Shown in pieces: positions 1-7,718 of a DNA stretch of 64,000 nucleotides. The notes beneath the pieces were generated by a model that searched no databases, was not told the origin of the DNA, and saw nothing but the letters and a program-made list of their open reading frames with translations. Positions within the stretch are counted from its first letter, which is position 1. Every line of letters begins with the position of its first letter. The DNA lies in NCBI GenBank assembly GCA_964646035.1, contig CAZYDJ010000001.1, forward strand, positions 1-64,000. The letters are read 5' to 3'. Source of the stretch: CAYLMM01 sp964646035 (GTDB lineage Bacteria; Krumholzibacteriota; Krumholzibacteriia; LZORAL124-64-63). The position numbers and the translations under genes are program-made.

Positions 1-987
1 TTCCAGGCCCTGGTCGACTCCAAGATCAACGGCCTCTGGCAGATCGTATCGGCCACCTTCGACCTCTACGAACGTCCCATCCCGACCCCGGTCCACCAGC
101 TTCGCCCGGCCCGCGAAACCTGTCAGAAGTGCCATTGGCCGGACAAGTTCTACGGCGACCGGATCATGCTGAAAACCCGATTCGGCTTCGACCGGAATTC
201 GTCCCCCTCCTACACGACTCTCAGCATGAAGGTCGGGTCGGGAGCCGGCCGGAAACGCGGCGAGATCCACTGGCATGTGGCCGAGGACAACATGGTTCGC
301 TACTCGTCCGTGGACGACGAACGCGAAGAGATGATCTGGGTCGAGGTGCTGCAACCCGACGGCGGCTGGCGTCGGTACCGCAACCGGCTGCCGGCTGACC
401 ACCCGGCCGAAGAAGAAGCCGTGCGCACCCTGGACTGCGTCGACTGCCACAACCGGGCCACTCATATCTACGAGGATCCCGAAAAGGCAGTCGATGAGCG
501 GATTTCCGCCGGCCTGATCGACATCCGCCTGCCCTACGTCAAACGCGAGGCGCTGGCCGCGCTGACCGTCGACTACCCCGATCGCGAACAGGCGATGGCG
601 GGCATCGAGAATCGGATCAGAGGATTCTACGCCCGCAACCATCGAAGCGAGACCATGGGCCTGCAGGATGCCGTCGACCGGACGATAGCCGCCCTGCAAG
701 CGGCGCATCGCCGCAACATCCATCACGGAATGGAAGTCGAATGGGGCTCGTACCCCAGCTATCTCGGCCATGAGGCCGCTGGCGGCTGCTTCCGCTGCCA
801 CAATCCGAACCTGATTGCAGATGGCGGGGAATCGATTTCCGACGATTGCACTCTCTGTCACTCGATCCTATCCTACGATAGTGATCGGCCTTTCCGATTC
901 CTGATGCCGGCCGTCGAAACGGATCCGGACTTCAGGATGCACGAGCATCTGCAGGAGGAATTCCTGCATACCCTGGATCAGGAATGA
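1..987 (+). CDS. Multihaem cytochrome c family protein (5' end outside window)
   Basis: The open frame runs from base 1 to the stop at 985-987 (328 visible residues), so the N-terminus lies upstream of the window. Four CxxCH haem-attachment motifs are visible: CQKCH near residue 41, CVDCH near 146, CFRCH near 262 and CTLCH near 283. Several isolated His residues could be axial ligands. The spacing and the HWHVAEDN stretch resemble periplasmic NapC/NirT-type quinol-oxidising cytochromes, but the membrane anchor expected in that family would be in the missing part, so the subfamily is an inference. Its likely role is electron transfer at the periplasmic face. The stop is 4 bases before the next start, suggesting co-transcription with the phosphodiesterase gene, although the two have no obvious functional link. 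Confidence 0.8.
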   Translation, partial: FQALVDSKINGLWQIVSATFDLYERPIPTPVHQLRPARETCQKCHWPDKFYGDRIMLKTRFGFDRNSSPSYTTLSMKVGSGAGRKRGEIHWHVAEDNMVRYSSVDDEREEMIWVEVLQPDGGWRRYRNRLPADHPAEEEAVRTLDCVDCHNRATHIYEDPEKAVDERISAGLIDIRLPYVKREALAALTVDYPDREQAMAGIENRIRGFYARNHRSETMGLQDAVDRTIAALQAAHRRNIHHGMEVEWGSYPSYLGHEAAGGCFRCHNPNLIADGGESISDDCTLCHSILSYDSDRPFRFLMPAVETDPDFRMHEHLQEEFLHTLDQE

Positions 988-991
988 GGCG

Positions 992-1708
992 ATGGCGGCC
1001 GAATTCAAGCAGGCGCTCAACATCGGCCACCGCGGCGCGGCCGGTCTAGCTCCGGAAAACACGCTGCTGTCCTTTTCCCTGGCCCTCGATCTCGGCGCCG
1101 ACGGCGTCGAGTTCGATGTGCACGAGACCGCCGACGGACGCTTCGCCGTCCATCACGACCCGGAAATCTCCGGCCTGCCGATCCGCAATGCTGCATTCGC
1201 CGAATTGAAGCTCAGATTTCCGCAGAACGGAGAGAGGGGCCTGGTCAGGCTGGAGGACGTCCTGGGGCTGCTGTCCGGTGGCGATCGCCCGGTGGCCTTC
1301 ATCGAGGTAAAGGGACTCCACTCGGCGCCGGAACTGATCCGTCTGCTCGATCCCTGGCGCGAACGATTGCGGATCAACATCCAATCCTTCGATCGCCGCA
1401 TCCTAGCGGAACTCGACGCCGCCCGCCGCGGCCTGCCGGCCGACCGCCGTCCCGCCCTGGGTCTGATCGCGAACGACCCGGGCGCGGATCCCGCCGCCGA
1501 CCTGGCGTCCATGGGCGCCGAGGTGCTCTCGTTGCGTCGTTCGGCCTTGTCCCGCTCCCTGATCGATGATCTGCATTCGGCCGGAATCGTGGTGACGACC
1601 TGGACCGTCAACGACAAGGCCGGGATCAGGGATGTCCTGGAGATGGGAATCGACGGGGTGATATCCGACCGGCCGGACCGGGTACGGAAGATCCTGCAGG
1701 AGGCCTGA
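992..1708 (+). CDS. Glycerophosphodiester phosphodiesterase
   Basis: This 238-residue protein opens with the GDPD signature NIGHRGAAGLAPENTLLSF (His-Arg for catalysis), then GADGVEFDVHETADG and HHDP, which hold the Glu/Asp metal ligands and the second catalytic His of the TIM-barrel phosphodiesterase family. The family hydrolyses glycerophosphodiesters to glycerol 3-phosphate and an alcohol. The end of the barrel, TTWTVNDKAGIRDVLEMGIDGVISDRPD, is also typical. No signal peptide is seen, so it should be cytosolic (UgpQ-like). The length matches the family. It starts 4 bases after the cytochrome stop and is followed by a strong hairpin terminator. Confidence 0.92.
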   Translation: MAAEFKQALNIGHRGAAGLAPENTLLSFSLALDLGADGVEFDVHETADGRFAVHHDPEISGLPIRNAAFAELKLRFPQNGERGLVRLEDVLGLLSGGDRPVAFIEVKGLHSAPELIRLLDPWRERLRINIQSFDRRILAELDAARRGLPADRRPALGLIANDPGADPAADLASMGAEVLSLRRSALSRSLIDDLHSAGIVVTTWTVNDKAGIRDVLEMGIDGVISDRPDRVRKILQEA

Positions 1709-1732
1709 TCCAATCGGGAAGTCCGCACAAGG

Positions 1733-1770
1733 AAAAAGGGCTTCGAAATTCCATTTCGAAACCCTTTTCA
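1733..1770. terminator. Bidirectional rho-independent terminator
   Basis: The sequence AAAAAGGG-cTTCGAAAT pairs with ATTTCGAA-aCCCTTTT around a 3-base loop. There are A residues on the left and T residues on the right, so it can work in both directions. It lies just after the GDPD stop. The 200 bases from here to the next gene hold nothing else recognisable. Confidence 0.8.
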
Positions 1771-1971
1771 AAATTTCCGCTGCCAGCTCCGTCCCACGCG
1801 GTCGACGATCATTTCATCGTCTTCACAGGGAATCGCGGTCGCAAGGAACGTGCGCGGTCCCGTCCGCGGCGGCCATTATCCCAAGTCTTTATCAGATAAC
1901 GTTTTAACTAATCCAGGGCGTTGGCCGGCCACGAAGCCGCCTTGCGTATTGCACGTTGCAATTCGCAAGAA

Positions 1972-2445
1972 TCACTCCTGCGGGCCGAATCCCTCCTGAT
2001 AGCGCAGCAGACGGGCCGGGTTGCCCGCCACGACCGCGCCGTCGGGAACGTCCTTGGTTACGACCGCCCCTGCTCCCACGATGGCCTTTTTGCCGATGCG
2101 CACCGGCAGGATGGTGCAATTCGAGCCGAGGCTGGCACCGTCCGCCACCACCGTGGCCTTCCACTTCTCCTTTTCCGGCTGAGGCGGATAGAGATCGTTG
2201 ATGAACATGACTCCGTGGCCGACGAATACGTCGTCGCCGATCTCCACCATGTCGCAGATGAAGGAATGGCTCTGGACCCGGGTCCGATCGCCTATCTTCA
2301 CGCCCTCCTGGATCTCGACGAAACAACCGACCATGCTGTCGCGGCCGATCTCACAGCCGTACATGTTCACGAAATTCCAGACCTTGGTGCCTTCACCGAT
2401 CTTGCAGTTGTTGATCAGCTGTCTCTCGTTCGCTGGATATTCCAT
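1972..2445 (-). CDS. Left-handed beta-helix N-acetyltransferase (WbpD/WlbB-like)
   Basis: This 157-residue protein is built almost entirely of hexapeptide repeats (for example NCKIGEGTKVWNFVNMYG, then EIGRDSMVGCFVEIQEGVKIG). It has the family end GAVVTKDVPDGAVVAGNPARLL, in which a CoA-binding turn precedes the terminal helix. The order of repeats and the HSFICDMVEIGDDVFVGHG and FINDLYP blocks are closest to WbpD/WlbB enzymes. Those acetylate the 3-amino group of UDP-2-acetamido-3-amino-dideoxyglucuronate for surface polysaccharide; the exact substrate is inferred. It is divergent from hldD across 205 bases, which fits a shared role in envelope sugars. Confidence 0.8.
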   Translation of the reverse strand: MEYPANERQLINNCKIGEGTKVWNFVNMYGCEIGRDSMVGCFVEIQEGVKIGDRTRVQSHSFICDMVEIGDDVFVGHGVMFINDLYPPQPEKEKWKATVVADGASLGSNCTILPVRIGKKAIVGAGAVVTKDVPDGAVVAGNPARLLRYQEGFGPQE

Positions 2446-2650
2446 TGCGGCTCCTTGCAGGTTTTCGCTTCATGCGGCGCCGAGGGTCCGCCGGCATTGA
2501 TTTCACCGGTCGCAGAGGATAGCGCAGGCCCGGGTTCCCGTCTCCACCGAATTGACCTTTCCGGAGGCGGGATTGACGCCCTCCGGCGCCGCGGTTAGAT
2601 TCGGACCTGTCCCCGTCCCCAGCGTCCGACACGACTTCCGGAGGGAAGCA

Positions 2651-3619
2651 ATGAGCGAACAGATCGTCGTCACCGGCGGCGCAGGCTTCATCGGCTGCAA
2701 TATAGTCAAGGCCCTCAACGAACGGGGTGTCGACGACATCCTGGTCGTTGACGAACTCGGATCCGACGAACGTTGGCGCAATCTGGCGGTCAACCGCTTC
2801 GACGACTTCCTGCACAAGGACGAGTTCCGGGAATACATCCTCGATGACATCCCGCTGGATGTCGCCGCGGTCATCCACATGGGCGCCTGCAGTTCGACCA
2901 CCGAGACCGACGCCGACTATCTCGCCGACAACAACTACCGCTACACCCGCGATCTCTGCGAATGGTGCCTGCGCCACGACGTGCGTTTCGTCTACGCCTC
3001 GAGCGCCGCCACCTACGGCGACGGGTCGCGGGGATATGACGACGACGACGCGGTCACTCCGCTGCTGCGTCCGCTGAACATGTATGGCTACTCCAAGCAG
3101 ATGTTCGATCTGTGGGCCCTGCGGAACAAGCTCTTCGACCGGATCACCGGGCTGAAGTTCTTCAACGTCTACGGGCCGCACGAGGATCACAAGGATGATA
3201 TGCGGTCGGTCGTGCACAAGGCCTACCACCAGATTCTCGAGACGGGAAAAGTCCGGCTCTTCCGCTCCCATCGTCCCGACTACGCCGACGGAGAACAGGT
3301 GCGCGACTTCGTCTACGTCCGCGACGCGGTCGACGTCACCCTGCACTTCATGGACGACCGCGGCGCGTCCGGCCTTTTCAACTGCGGCACCGGGCGGGCC
3401 AGGTCGTGGCTGGATCTCGTCCGGGCGGTCTTCGCGGCCATGGGCCGCGAACCGGAAATCGAATTCATCGACATGCCGGATCATCTGCGGGCCAAGTACC
3501 AATACCACACCGAGGCCGACCCGGCGAAACTGCGCGCGGCGGGCTACTCGGCGTCCTTCACCGAGTTGGAGGACGGCGTCCGCGACTACGTCACGAACTA
3601 TCTGGCCGCCGGCAACTGA
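2651..3619 (+). CDS. hldD: ADP-L-glycero-D-manno-heptose 6-epimerase
   Basis: This 322-residue short-chain dehydrogenase-type epimerase begins VVTGGAGFIGCNIVKALNE (Rossmann NADP-binding loop). It has the HldD-specific N-terminal stretch with DELGSDERWRNL and DDFLHKDEF, MGACSSTTETDADY, the active-site YxxxK (YGYSKQMFD) and KFFNVYGPHEDHK. It converts ADP-D-glycero-beta-D-manno-heptose to the L-glycero form for lipopolysaccharide inner core, which indicates a heptose-containing LPS outer membrane. The ATG at 2651 is chosen because GGAGGG lies 5 bases upstream; the frame stays open for 33 codons further upstream with no such site. The next gene follows after 28 bases. Confidence 0.93.
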   Translation: MSEQIVVTGGAGFIGCNIVKALNERGVDDILVVDELGSDERWRNLAVNRFDDFLHKDEFREYILDDIPLDVAAVIHMGACSSTTETDADYLADNNYRYTRDLCEWCLRHDVRFVYASSAATYGDGSRGYDDDDAVTPLLRPLNMYGYSKQMFDLWALRNKLFDRITGLKFFNVYGPHEDHKDDMRSVVHKAYHQILETGKVRLFRSHRPDYADGEQVRDFVYVRDAVDVTLHFMDDRGASGLFNCGTGRARSWLDLVRAVFAAMGREPEIEFIDMPDHLRAKYQYHTEADPAKLRAAGYSASFTELEDGVRDYVTNYLAAGN

Positions 3620-3647
3620 CCCCCGCCCGGTCGAAGGAGGCCCGGAA

Positions 3648-4244
3648 ATGACGTCCGCATCGGATATCGGCGCCGGACATCCGCCGGTCATCGGTTGGAG
3701 CGATTTCGCCAGGGACCGCTACCGGCCCGGCGGCGGCCACAGCCATTTCAAGGGATCCGAATCCGAGCTGATCGAGATGGTCCTCGCCAACTGGGAACAG
3801 CGGCGCCCCGGGGCCGGCCGCGCAACACTGGACGAAGTCGTGGTAGTACCCCTGCCCCCGGATCGCTTCGTCTGCGGCACGGTCCGCATCGACCAGGACA
3901 CTCCCCTGCACGTCGAATTCCAGCGCCGCCAGCCCCATGAACAGGGTTACGCCCGCATCACCGCCGAGGGCGAGCCCGAGGCGGCCGCTTTCGCTGGAGT
4001 AGTTCTCTACAGCGCCGACACCCTGGAACTGGGCGACGGCAGACGTTCCGGGAATTACGATTGGGAAATAGTCAGCGTGTTGGCTTCGCCGGTTCCCGAC
4101 GAGCCGATGGATCCACTGACCATGGCCCGCAACATGCTGGTCAAGCCCGGCGGCACTCCCTGCGACTACTCCGCCCGCGATTTCGCCGAGGCTATCTGGT
4201 ACTGGAGTACACGCGCCGACTGCCACGCCGGCGACATCGGTTGA
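3648..4244 (+). CDS. DUF3228 family protein
   Basis: This 198-residue soluble protein has no signal peptide and a clear AAGGAGG site 7 bases before the ATG. The pattern FARDRYRPGG...HFKGSESELI, then RRPGAG, VPLPPDRFVCGTV, VVLYSADTLE, GNYDWEIVSVLASPV and EPMDPLTMARNMLVKPGGTP matches my memory of the DUF3228 family. That family is widespread in bacteria and some eukaryotes and has no assigned function. The protein follows hldD closely and is followed by a very strong terminator, so the two genes probably form one transcript. Nothing in the sequence points to a reaction. Confidence 0.7.
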   Translation: MTSASDIGAGHPPVIGWSDFARDRYRPGGGHSHFKGSESELIEMVLANWEQRRPGAGRATLDEVVVVPLPPDRFVCGTVRIDQDTPLHVEFQRRQPHEQGYARITAEGEPEAAAFAGVVLYSADTLELGDGRRSGNYDWEIVSVLASPVPDEPMDPLTMARNMLVKPGGTPCDYSARDFAEAIWYWSTRADCHAGDIG

Positions 4245-4260
4245 TCCGCTCCGCCCCTCC

Positions 4261-4315
4261 CGGCCGATAAGGAAAGGGCCGCTCCCTTAAGGAGCGGCCC
4301 TTTCCTTATCGGCCG
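4261..4315. terminator. Perfect 25-bp hairpin between convergent genes
   Basis: Bases 4261-4285 and 4291-4315 are exact inverted complements around the 5-base loop cttaa. It sits between the stop of the plus-strand DUF3228 gene and the stop of the minus-strand secreted-protein gene. No T run follows on either side. A bidirectional terminator or transcript 3'-end stabiliser is the likely role. Confidence 0.8.
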
Positions 4316-4326
4316 GAAACCGCGCG

Positions 4327-4995
4327 TCAGCGATAGAGGGCCTTGATCGACCCGAAGCTGATATCGTCGTTGTCCACCGTGCAGTCGGTCAGAGCCAGGC
4401 CGTCGGGGAAGACCTTCAGCAGGAATTCGCCGTCATGAAAGGTGAACAGGCCGGTCGCGTTGTTGTAGCACTGGCCGGCGAAAACGATCGAGGGATCGAA
4501 CCAGTAGGCATTCAGCCTGACGAGGGTGGTTCCGTCCTCGAAGGAGACGACGATCCAGTCGCCTTCCGGCAGGATCTCCACGACGATCAGGCCGTCGGTC
4601 ACCTGCAGGACGCAGCTTTCGTATCGCTCCGGCTCGCCCATCAGCTGGGAAGCGGTCGCATACATGGTCGGCGGATCGATCTGATCCACGACGGTCCAGC
4701 CGTGCGCCCAGATGGTGGTGATCTCCTTGTACTCGATGTAGACGCCGCTCAGATCCAGCACGTCCCCCACCGCGACCATCGGATCCGGGTCGGTCATGAC
4801 CCAAAGGGCCTGGTCCGGTCCGGCCGGCAGGGCGGTGACCGTGAAACTGCTGTGCAGGACCGAGGTCACGACGACTCCGGGCAATTCGACGCTGGTTCCT
4901 TCCTCGACGGCACCGGCTCGAATTTCACCAGGCGTCGCCCCCCAGGCCGCGGTCGCTGCGACCATCAACAATGCCGCCAATAGCACTTTCTTCAT
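4327..4995 (-). CDS. Secreted OB-like protein, paralogue 1, with C-terminal tail
   Basis: This 222-residue protein opens with a classic signal peptide (MKKVLLAALLMVAATAAWG, cut near AWG-AT). The start at 4995 is preferred over one 11 codons earlier because it gives the signal peptide and an AGAGG site. The body is all-beta looking: VVVTSV..., GDVLDLSGVYIEYKEI, an ITDG-like VTDGLIVVE, and Q-C-Y-N-N-A-T-G. It aligns along its length with the two genes to its right, and its rhythm resembles OB-fold modules of secreted nuclease-associated proteins (inference). It ends in TVDNDDISFGSIKALYR, a tail shared with paralogues 2 and 3 and with the unrelated protein at 50664-51218. No catalytic residues are recognised; function unknown. 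Confidence 0.8.
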   Translation of the reverse strand: MKKVLLAALLMVAATAAWGATPGEIRAGAVEEGTSVELPGVVVTSVLHSSFTVTALPAGPDQALWVMTDPDPMVAVGDVLDLSGVYIEYKEITTIWAHGWTVVDQIDPPTMYATASQLMGEPERYESCVLQVTDGLIVVEILPEGDWIVVSFEDGTTLVRLNAYWFDPSIVFAGQCYNNATGLFTFHDGEFLLKVFPDGLALTDCTVDNDDISFGSIKALYR

Positions 4996-5114
4996 GATGT
5001 TCAACCTCTTAACGGCGAGTAATGCCAAGCCAAACCCCTGACTGATTATGACAATTCGTTAAAAGGATAGCACATTGCATACCCTTTATCCAAATCCCCC
5101 GAGCCGAAAATCCG

Positions 5115-5138
5115 GCGGGCCGCCCATGGGCGGCCCGC
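5115..5138. terminator. 24-base palindrome terminator
   Basis: The sequence GCGGGCCGCC-CATG-GGCGGCCCGC is a perfect palindrome downstream of the minus-strand gene ending at 5184. On the minus strand it is followed by cggATTTT, consistent with termination. Confidence 0.7.
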
Positions 5139-5183
5139 ATTACTTTGCGTACAGATGTCGAACCATTGCGATCCGATACCGGA

Positions 5184-5870
5184 CTAGTTGAACAGGCTCT
5201 TCATCTGCCCGAAGGTCGTCGTTTCGTTGTCGACCGTGCAGTCGACCTTCTCGATTCCGTCGGCGAAGGGATTCAGTTCCCAGGCGCCGTAGCTCCAGGT
5301 CCACAATCCGATGGCCCAGTTGTAGCAGTCGCAGATGACTACAGTCGCGGCGTCGTACCAGTAATCGTCCATCTGGATGTCGATGCAGCTGCCCAGGGTC
5401 GATACCATCCAAACGCCATAGCCATCCGCAGCCTGGCAAACGGCCATGCCGTCGGTGATCTGGATCACGGCGTTCTCGTAGGCCTCGGGATCGACCATCA
5501 GCTCGGCCGCCGTCAGCGGAATGACCGGGGCGACCATGGAGCCGGTGATCGTAACGTAGCCCGCGGGGGCGGTGGTCACGTTCAATTCCGAAAGATCGTA
5601 ATACTCGATGTACATGGCGTTGATCGTCACGATGTCGCCGATCTCGACGCCGGGGGCGCCGCCCGTGTAGACCCAGATCGAGTTGTAGGTTCCCGCCGGA
5701 ATCTCGCTGCCGGAGAATCCGTTGTACCTGACCGACGTCACCACTACATCGGTAGCGGTAACCTCGGTGTCCACCGCGACCAATCCGTTGCGGATGTCGC
5801 TGATCACGCCGGCTTGAGCGACGCTCGCCGCCATCACCATCAACAAGGAAACAACCAGTAGCTTCTTCAT
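5184..5870 (-). CDS. Secreted OB-like protein, paralogue 2, with C-terminal tail
   Basis: This 228-residue protein has a signal peptide (MKKLLVVSLLMVMAASVAQA). The ATG at 5870 has GGAGGTG 8 bases upstream. It shares its whole layout with its neighbours: VVVTSVRYNGFSGSEIPAG, then W-V-Y-T-G-G, GDIVTINAMYIEYYDLSEL, ITDGMAV and C-Y-N-W-A-x-G. It ends in TVDNETTTFGQMKSLFN. The protein is acidic and aromatic-rich, with no motif of a known enzyme. It lies in tandem with paralogues 1 and 3 but has its own terminator and probably its own promoter, so the three look like independently transcribed duplicates rather than one operon. It is probably exported and exposed or anchored through its tail (inference). 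Confidence 0.8.
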   Translation of the reverse strand: MKKLLVVSLLMVMAASVAQAGVISDIRNGLVAVDTEVTATDVVVTSVRYNGFSGSEIPAGTYNSIWVYTGGAPGVEIGDIVTINAMYIEYYDLSELNVTTAPAGYVTITGSMVAPVIPLTAAELMVDPEAYENAVIQITDGMAVCQAADGYGVWMVSTLGSCIDIQMDDYWYDAATVVICDCYNWAIGLWTWSYGAWELNPFADGIEKVDCTVDNETTTFGQMKSLFN

Positions 5871-5956
5871 TTGCAAACACCTCCAGGAATATAGCCCCTG
5901 CCCGCAGAAATATTTTTCACGATTTCGCTCCCCCACAACGAAACGTGATTCCTGGA

Positions 5957-5986
5957 ATCATAACATTTTTACACCAATATAGCCAA
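5957..5986 (-). promoter_or_regulatory. Candidate sigma-70 promoter for paralogue 2
   Basis: On the minus strand TTGGCT (5981-5986), an 18-base spacer and TATGAT (5957-5962) lie in an AT-rich island about 85 bases before the start at 5870. The decamer GGGTTTGGCT that contains the -35 box also occurs upstream of paralogue 1, at about 5027-5036. Confidence 0.45.
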
Positions 5987-6049
5987 ACCCTATCTTATCA
6001 AAAATCAAACCAGGAATGATCCGGTCCTCTTTTCCGCGAACAAAGAAAA

Positions 6050-6071
6050 CGGGCCGCCCGAAGGCGGCCCG
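6050..6071 (-). terminator. Rho-independent terminator of paralogue 3
   Basis: The 9-bp stem CGGGCCGCC/GGCGGCCCG with loop cgaa is followed on the minus strand by TTTTCTTTG. It lies just past the stop at 6116. Confidence 0.85.
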
Positions 6072-6115
6072 CAATCCAGGGCTCGAAACCTGAATCGATC
6101 GGAATATACGATCGA

Positions 6116-6771
6116 TTACCGGTACAGAGCCTTCACCGAACCGAAAGAGGTCGTCTCGTTATCGACCGTGCAGTCGACCTCGACCAGACCGTCGACGTAC
6201 GGAATCATCCGGAAGGTGCCATACGAATAGGTGTAGTAACCGGTCACGCCCAGGTAGCAATCGCCGACGGCGAGTCCGGTCTCATCGAACATGATGTCGT
6301 CGTGATGCAGAACCAGGCCGCTCTCCTGGGAGATGGCTTTCCACTCGCCGTAGCTCAGCAGCTCGCTGACCATGAAGCCGTCGGTGATGTTCAGGACGTG
6401 AGCTTCCCACGCCTCGTCATCGGCCTGCACTTCAGCCAGGGTCATGGTGAAGACGGGAGCGACAGCGGTACCGGTGACCGTGACCAGGCCGGTGCCGGAA
6501 GTAGTCATGTCCAGCTCTGTCAGGTCGTAATACTCCTTGTAGGTCGCGTCGGTCAGGGTCACGACGTCGCCGATGGCAACGGTCGGAGCACCACCGGTAT
6601 AGACCCAGGCGGCGGTGTACGGGCCGGCCGGGATATCGGTGGCGGAGAAGCCGTTGTAGGTAACGGCGGTGACGACCGCGCCCTCGACGGTCAGTACGTC
6701 CAGCTCGGTGTAGACACCAGTATTGCAATCGTAGATGGCGCCCGCGAAAGCGGTGCCGGCGAACAGGGCGA
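6116..6771 (-). CDS. Secreted OB-like protein, paralogue 3 (N-terminus lost in assembly gap)
   Basis: The frame is open from the stop at 6116 up to the N run. Read in full, the visible N-terminus is ALFAGTAFAG-AIYDCNTGVYTEL, which is the end of a signal peptide and its cleavage site. Only about 10-15 codons should therefore be missing inside the gap. The body follows the paralogues: VVTAVTYNGFSATDIPAG, W-V-Y-T-G-G, GDVVTLTDATYKEYYDLTEL, ITDGFMVSE and C-Y-L-G-V-T-G. It ends in TVDNETTSFGSVKALYR. It is closest to paralogue 2. A GTG at 6560-6562 would give a shorter product but would drop the conserved first half, so I reject that start. Function unknown. Confidence 0.8.
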
Positions 6772-6871
6772 NNNNNNNNNNNNNNNNNNNNNNNNNNNNN
6801 NNNNNNNNNNNNNNNNNNNNNNNNNNNNNNNNNNNNNNNNNNNNNNNNNNNNNNNNNNNNNNNNNNNNNNN
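6772..6871. other. Assembly gap of exactly 100 N
   Basis: One hundred undetermined bases separate the third paralogue from rpsD. The round number suggests a scaffolding placeholder, so the real distance is unknown. The first codons and promoter of paralogue 3 and the 3' flank of rpsD fall here. Confidence 0.98.
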
Positions 6872-6899
6872 AATGTCGGATTCCGCGATCAGCAGAGAC

Positions 6900-7508
6900 C
6901 TAGCGGGAGTAGAACTCGATCACCAGGGGCACTTCGCAGATCACAGGCACTTCCTCGCGCGGAGGAACATAGAGGTACTTCACCGAGAAGTTCTTCTTGT
7001 CCCGCTCCAGATACGGCGGAATGGCTCCGACCGATTCCTGCGCGAAAACGAAGCACTCGAGGTTGCGGCTGCCGTTCTTCACGGTAACGACGTCGTTGGG
7101 CTTCAACTGGTAGGAAGGAATGTCCACCTTGCGCCCGTTGACCTGGACATGACCGTGGTTGACGTACTGGCGGGCGGCGTAGATCGTGCGGGCCAGTCCG
7201 CCGCGCAGAACGATGGCGTCCAGACGGCTCTCGAGCAGCTGCACGATCGTGTTGTTCATGTCGCCCTTGCGGGAGGCCTTCTTGTAGTAGTTGCGCATCT
7301 GGCGCTCGTGGATGTTGTACTGCGAGCGCAGGCGCTGCTTCTCCATGAGCTGGATCTTGTAGGGCGACATCTTGCGCCGGCGGATCTGCTGCATCTTGCC
7401 GTGCTGGCCGGGGGGATACGGCTTGCGATCCATGTAGCGGTCGGCCTTGGGCGTCAGGGACGTGCCCAGAGCGCGGGACAGCTTCACCTTCGATCCTGTA
7501 AACTTCAC
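6900..7508 (-). CDS. rpsD: 30S ribosomal protein S4
   Basis: This 202-residue protein has the S4 N-terminal domain (KLSRALGTSLTPKADRYM, RKPYPPGQHG, RLRSQYNIHERQMRNYYKKA) and the S4 RNA-binding fold (LLESRLDAIVLRGGLARTIYAARQYVNHGHVQVNGRKVDIPS, a stretch typical of the family). It ends VPLVIEFYSR. It binds 16S rRNA early in 30S assembly. It lacks the N-terminal zinc cysteines, so it is the zinc-free form. The GTG at 7508 is chosen because GGGAGGA lies 6 bases upstream; the longer frame upstream is not S4-like. It is not next to rpsK, rpsM or rpoA here, but downstream of tex with its own promoter. Confidence 0.95.
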   Translation of the reverse strand: MKFTGSKVKLSRALGTSLTPKADRYMDRKPYPPGQHGKMQQIRRRKMSPYKIQLMEKQRLRSQYNIHERQMRNYYKKASRKGDMNNTIVQLLESRLDAIVLRGGLARTIYAARQYVNHGHVQVNGRKVDIPSYQLKPNDVVTVKNGSRNLECFVFAQESVGAIPPYLERDKKNFSVKYLYVPPREEVPVICEVPLVIEFYSR

Positions 7509-7645
7509 GGTCTTCCTCCCAGTGGGGCGGTGAACGTCGAGCCGGCCCCTCGCGTCTTCTGGTCGCGAATGGAGGCCATGCCCGGAAATGAAGCGGTTCG
7601 CAGCGCACCACGAAGGGGCGGGCGCCGTCTGACCGCAAGTCGCCA

Positions 7646-7674
7646 AGAATAGGTCCGCGGGACTCGGCTGTCAA
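7646..7674 (-). promoter_or_regulatory. Sigma-70 promoter of rpsD
   Basis: On the minus strand a perfect TTGACA (7669-7674), a 17-base spacer and TATTCT (7646-7651) lie between the tex stop and rpsD. Transcription would start near 7639, giving a leader of about 130 bases. That is long enough for S4 autoregulation, but I see no structure I could name. Confidence 0.8.
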
Positions 7675-7718
7675 GCGCCAGGCCCCGCATCAGGCCCCCG
7701 CCCGACGCCGGCGGATGA

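Noticed and set aside
5027..5036. GGGTTTGGCT shared upstream of paralogues 1 and 2 as a regulator site
   Set aside because: A single decamer in duplicated genes may simply reflect common ancestry, and the third copy's upstream region is missing.
6302..7652. Plus-strand frames running across the N gap
   Set aside because: They contain about 34 undetermined codons and are antisense to paralogue 3 and rpsD.
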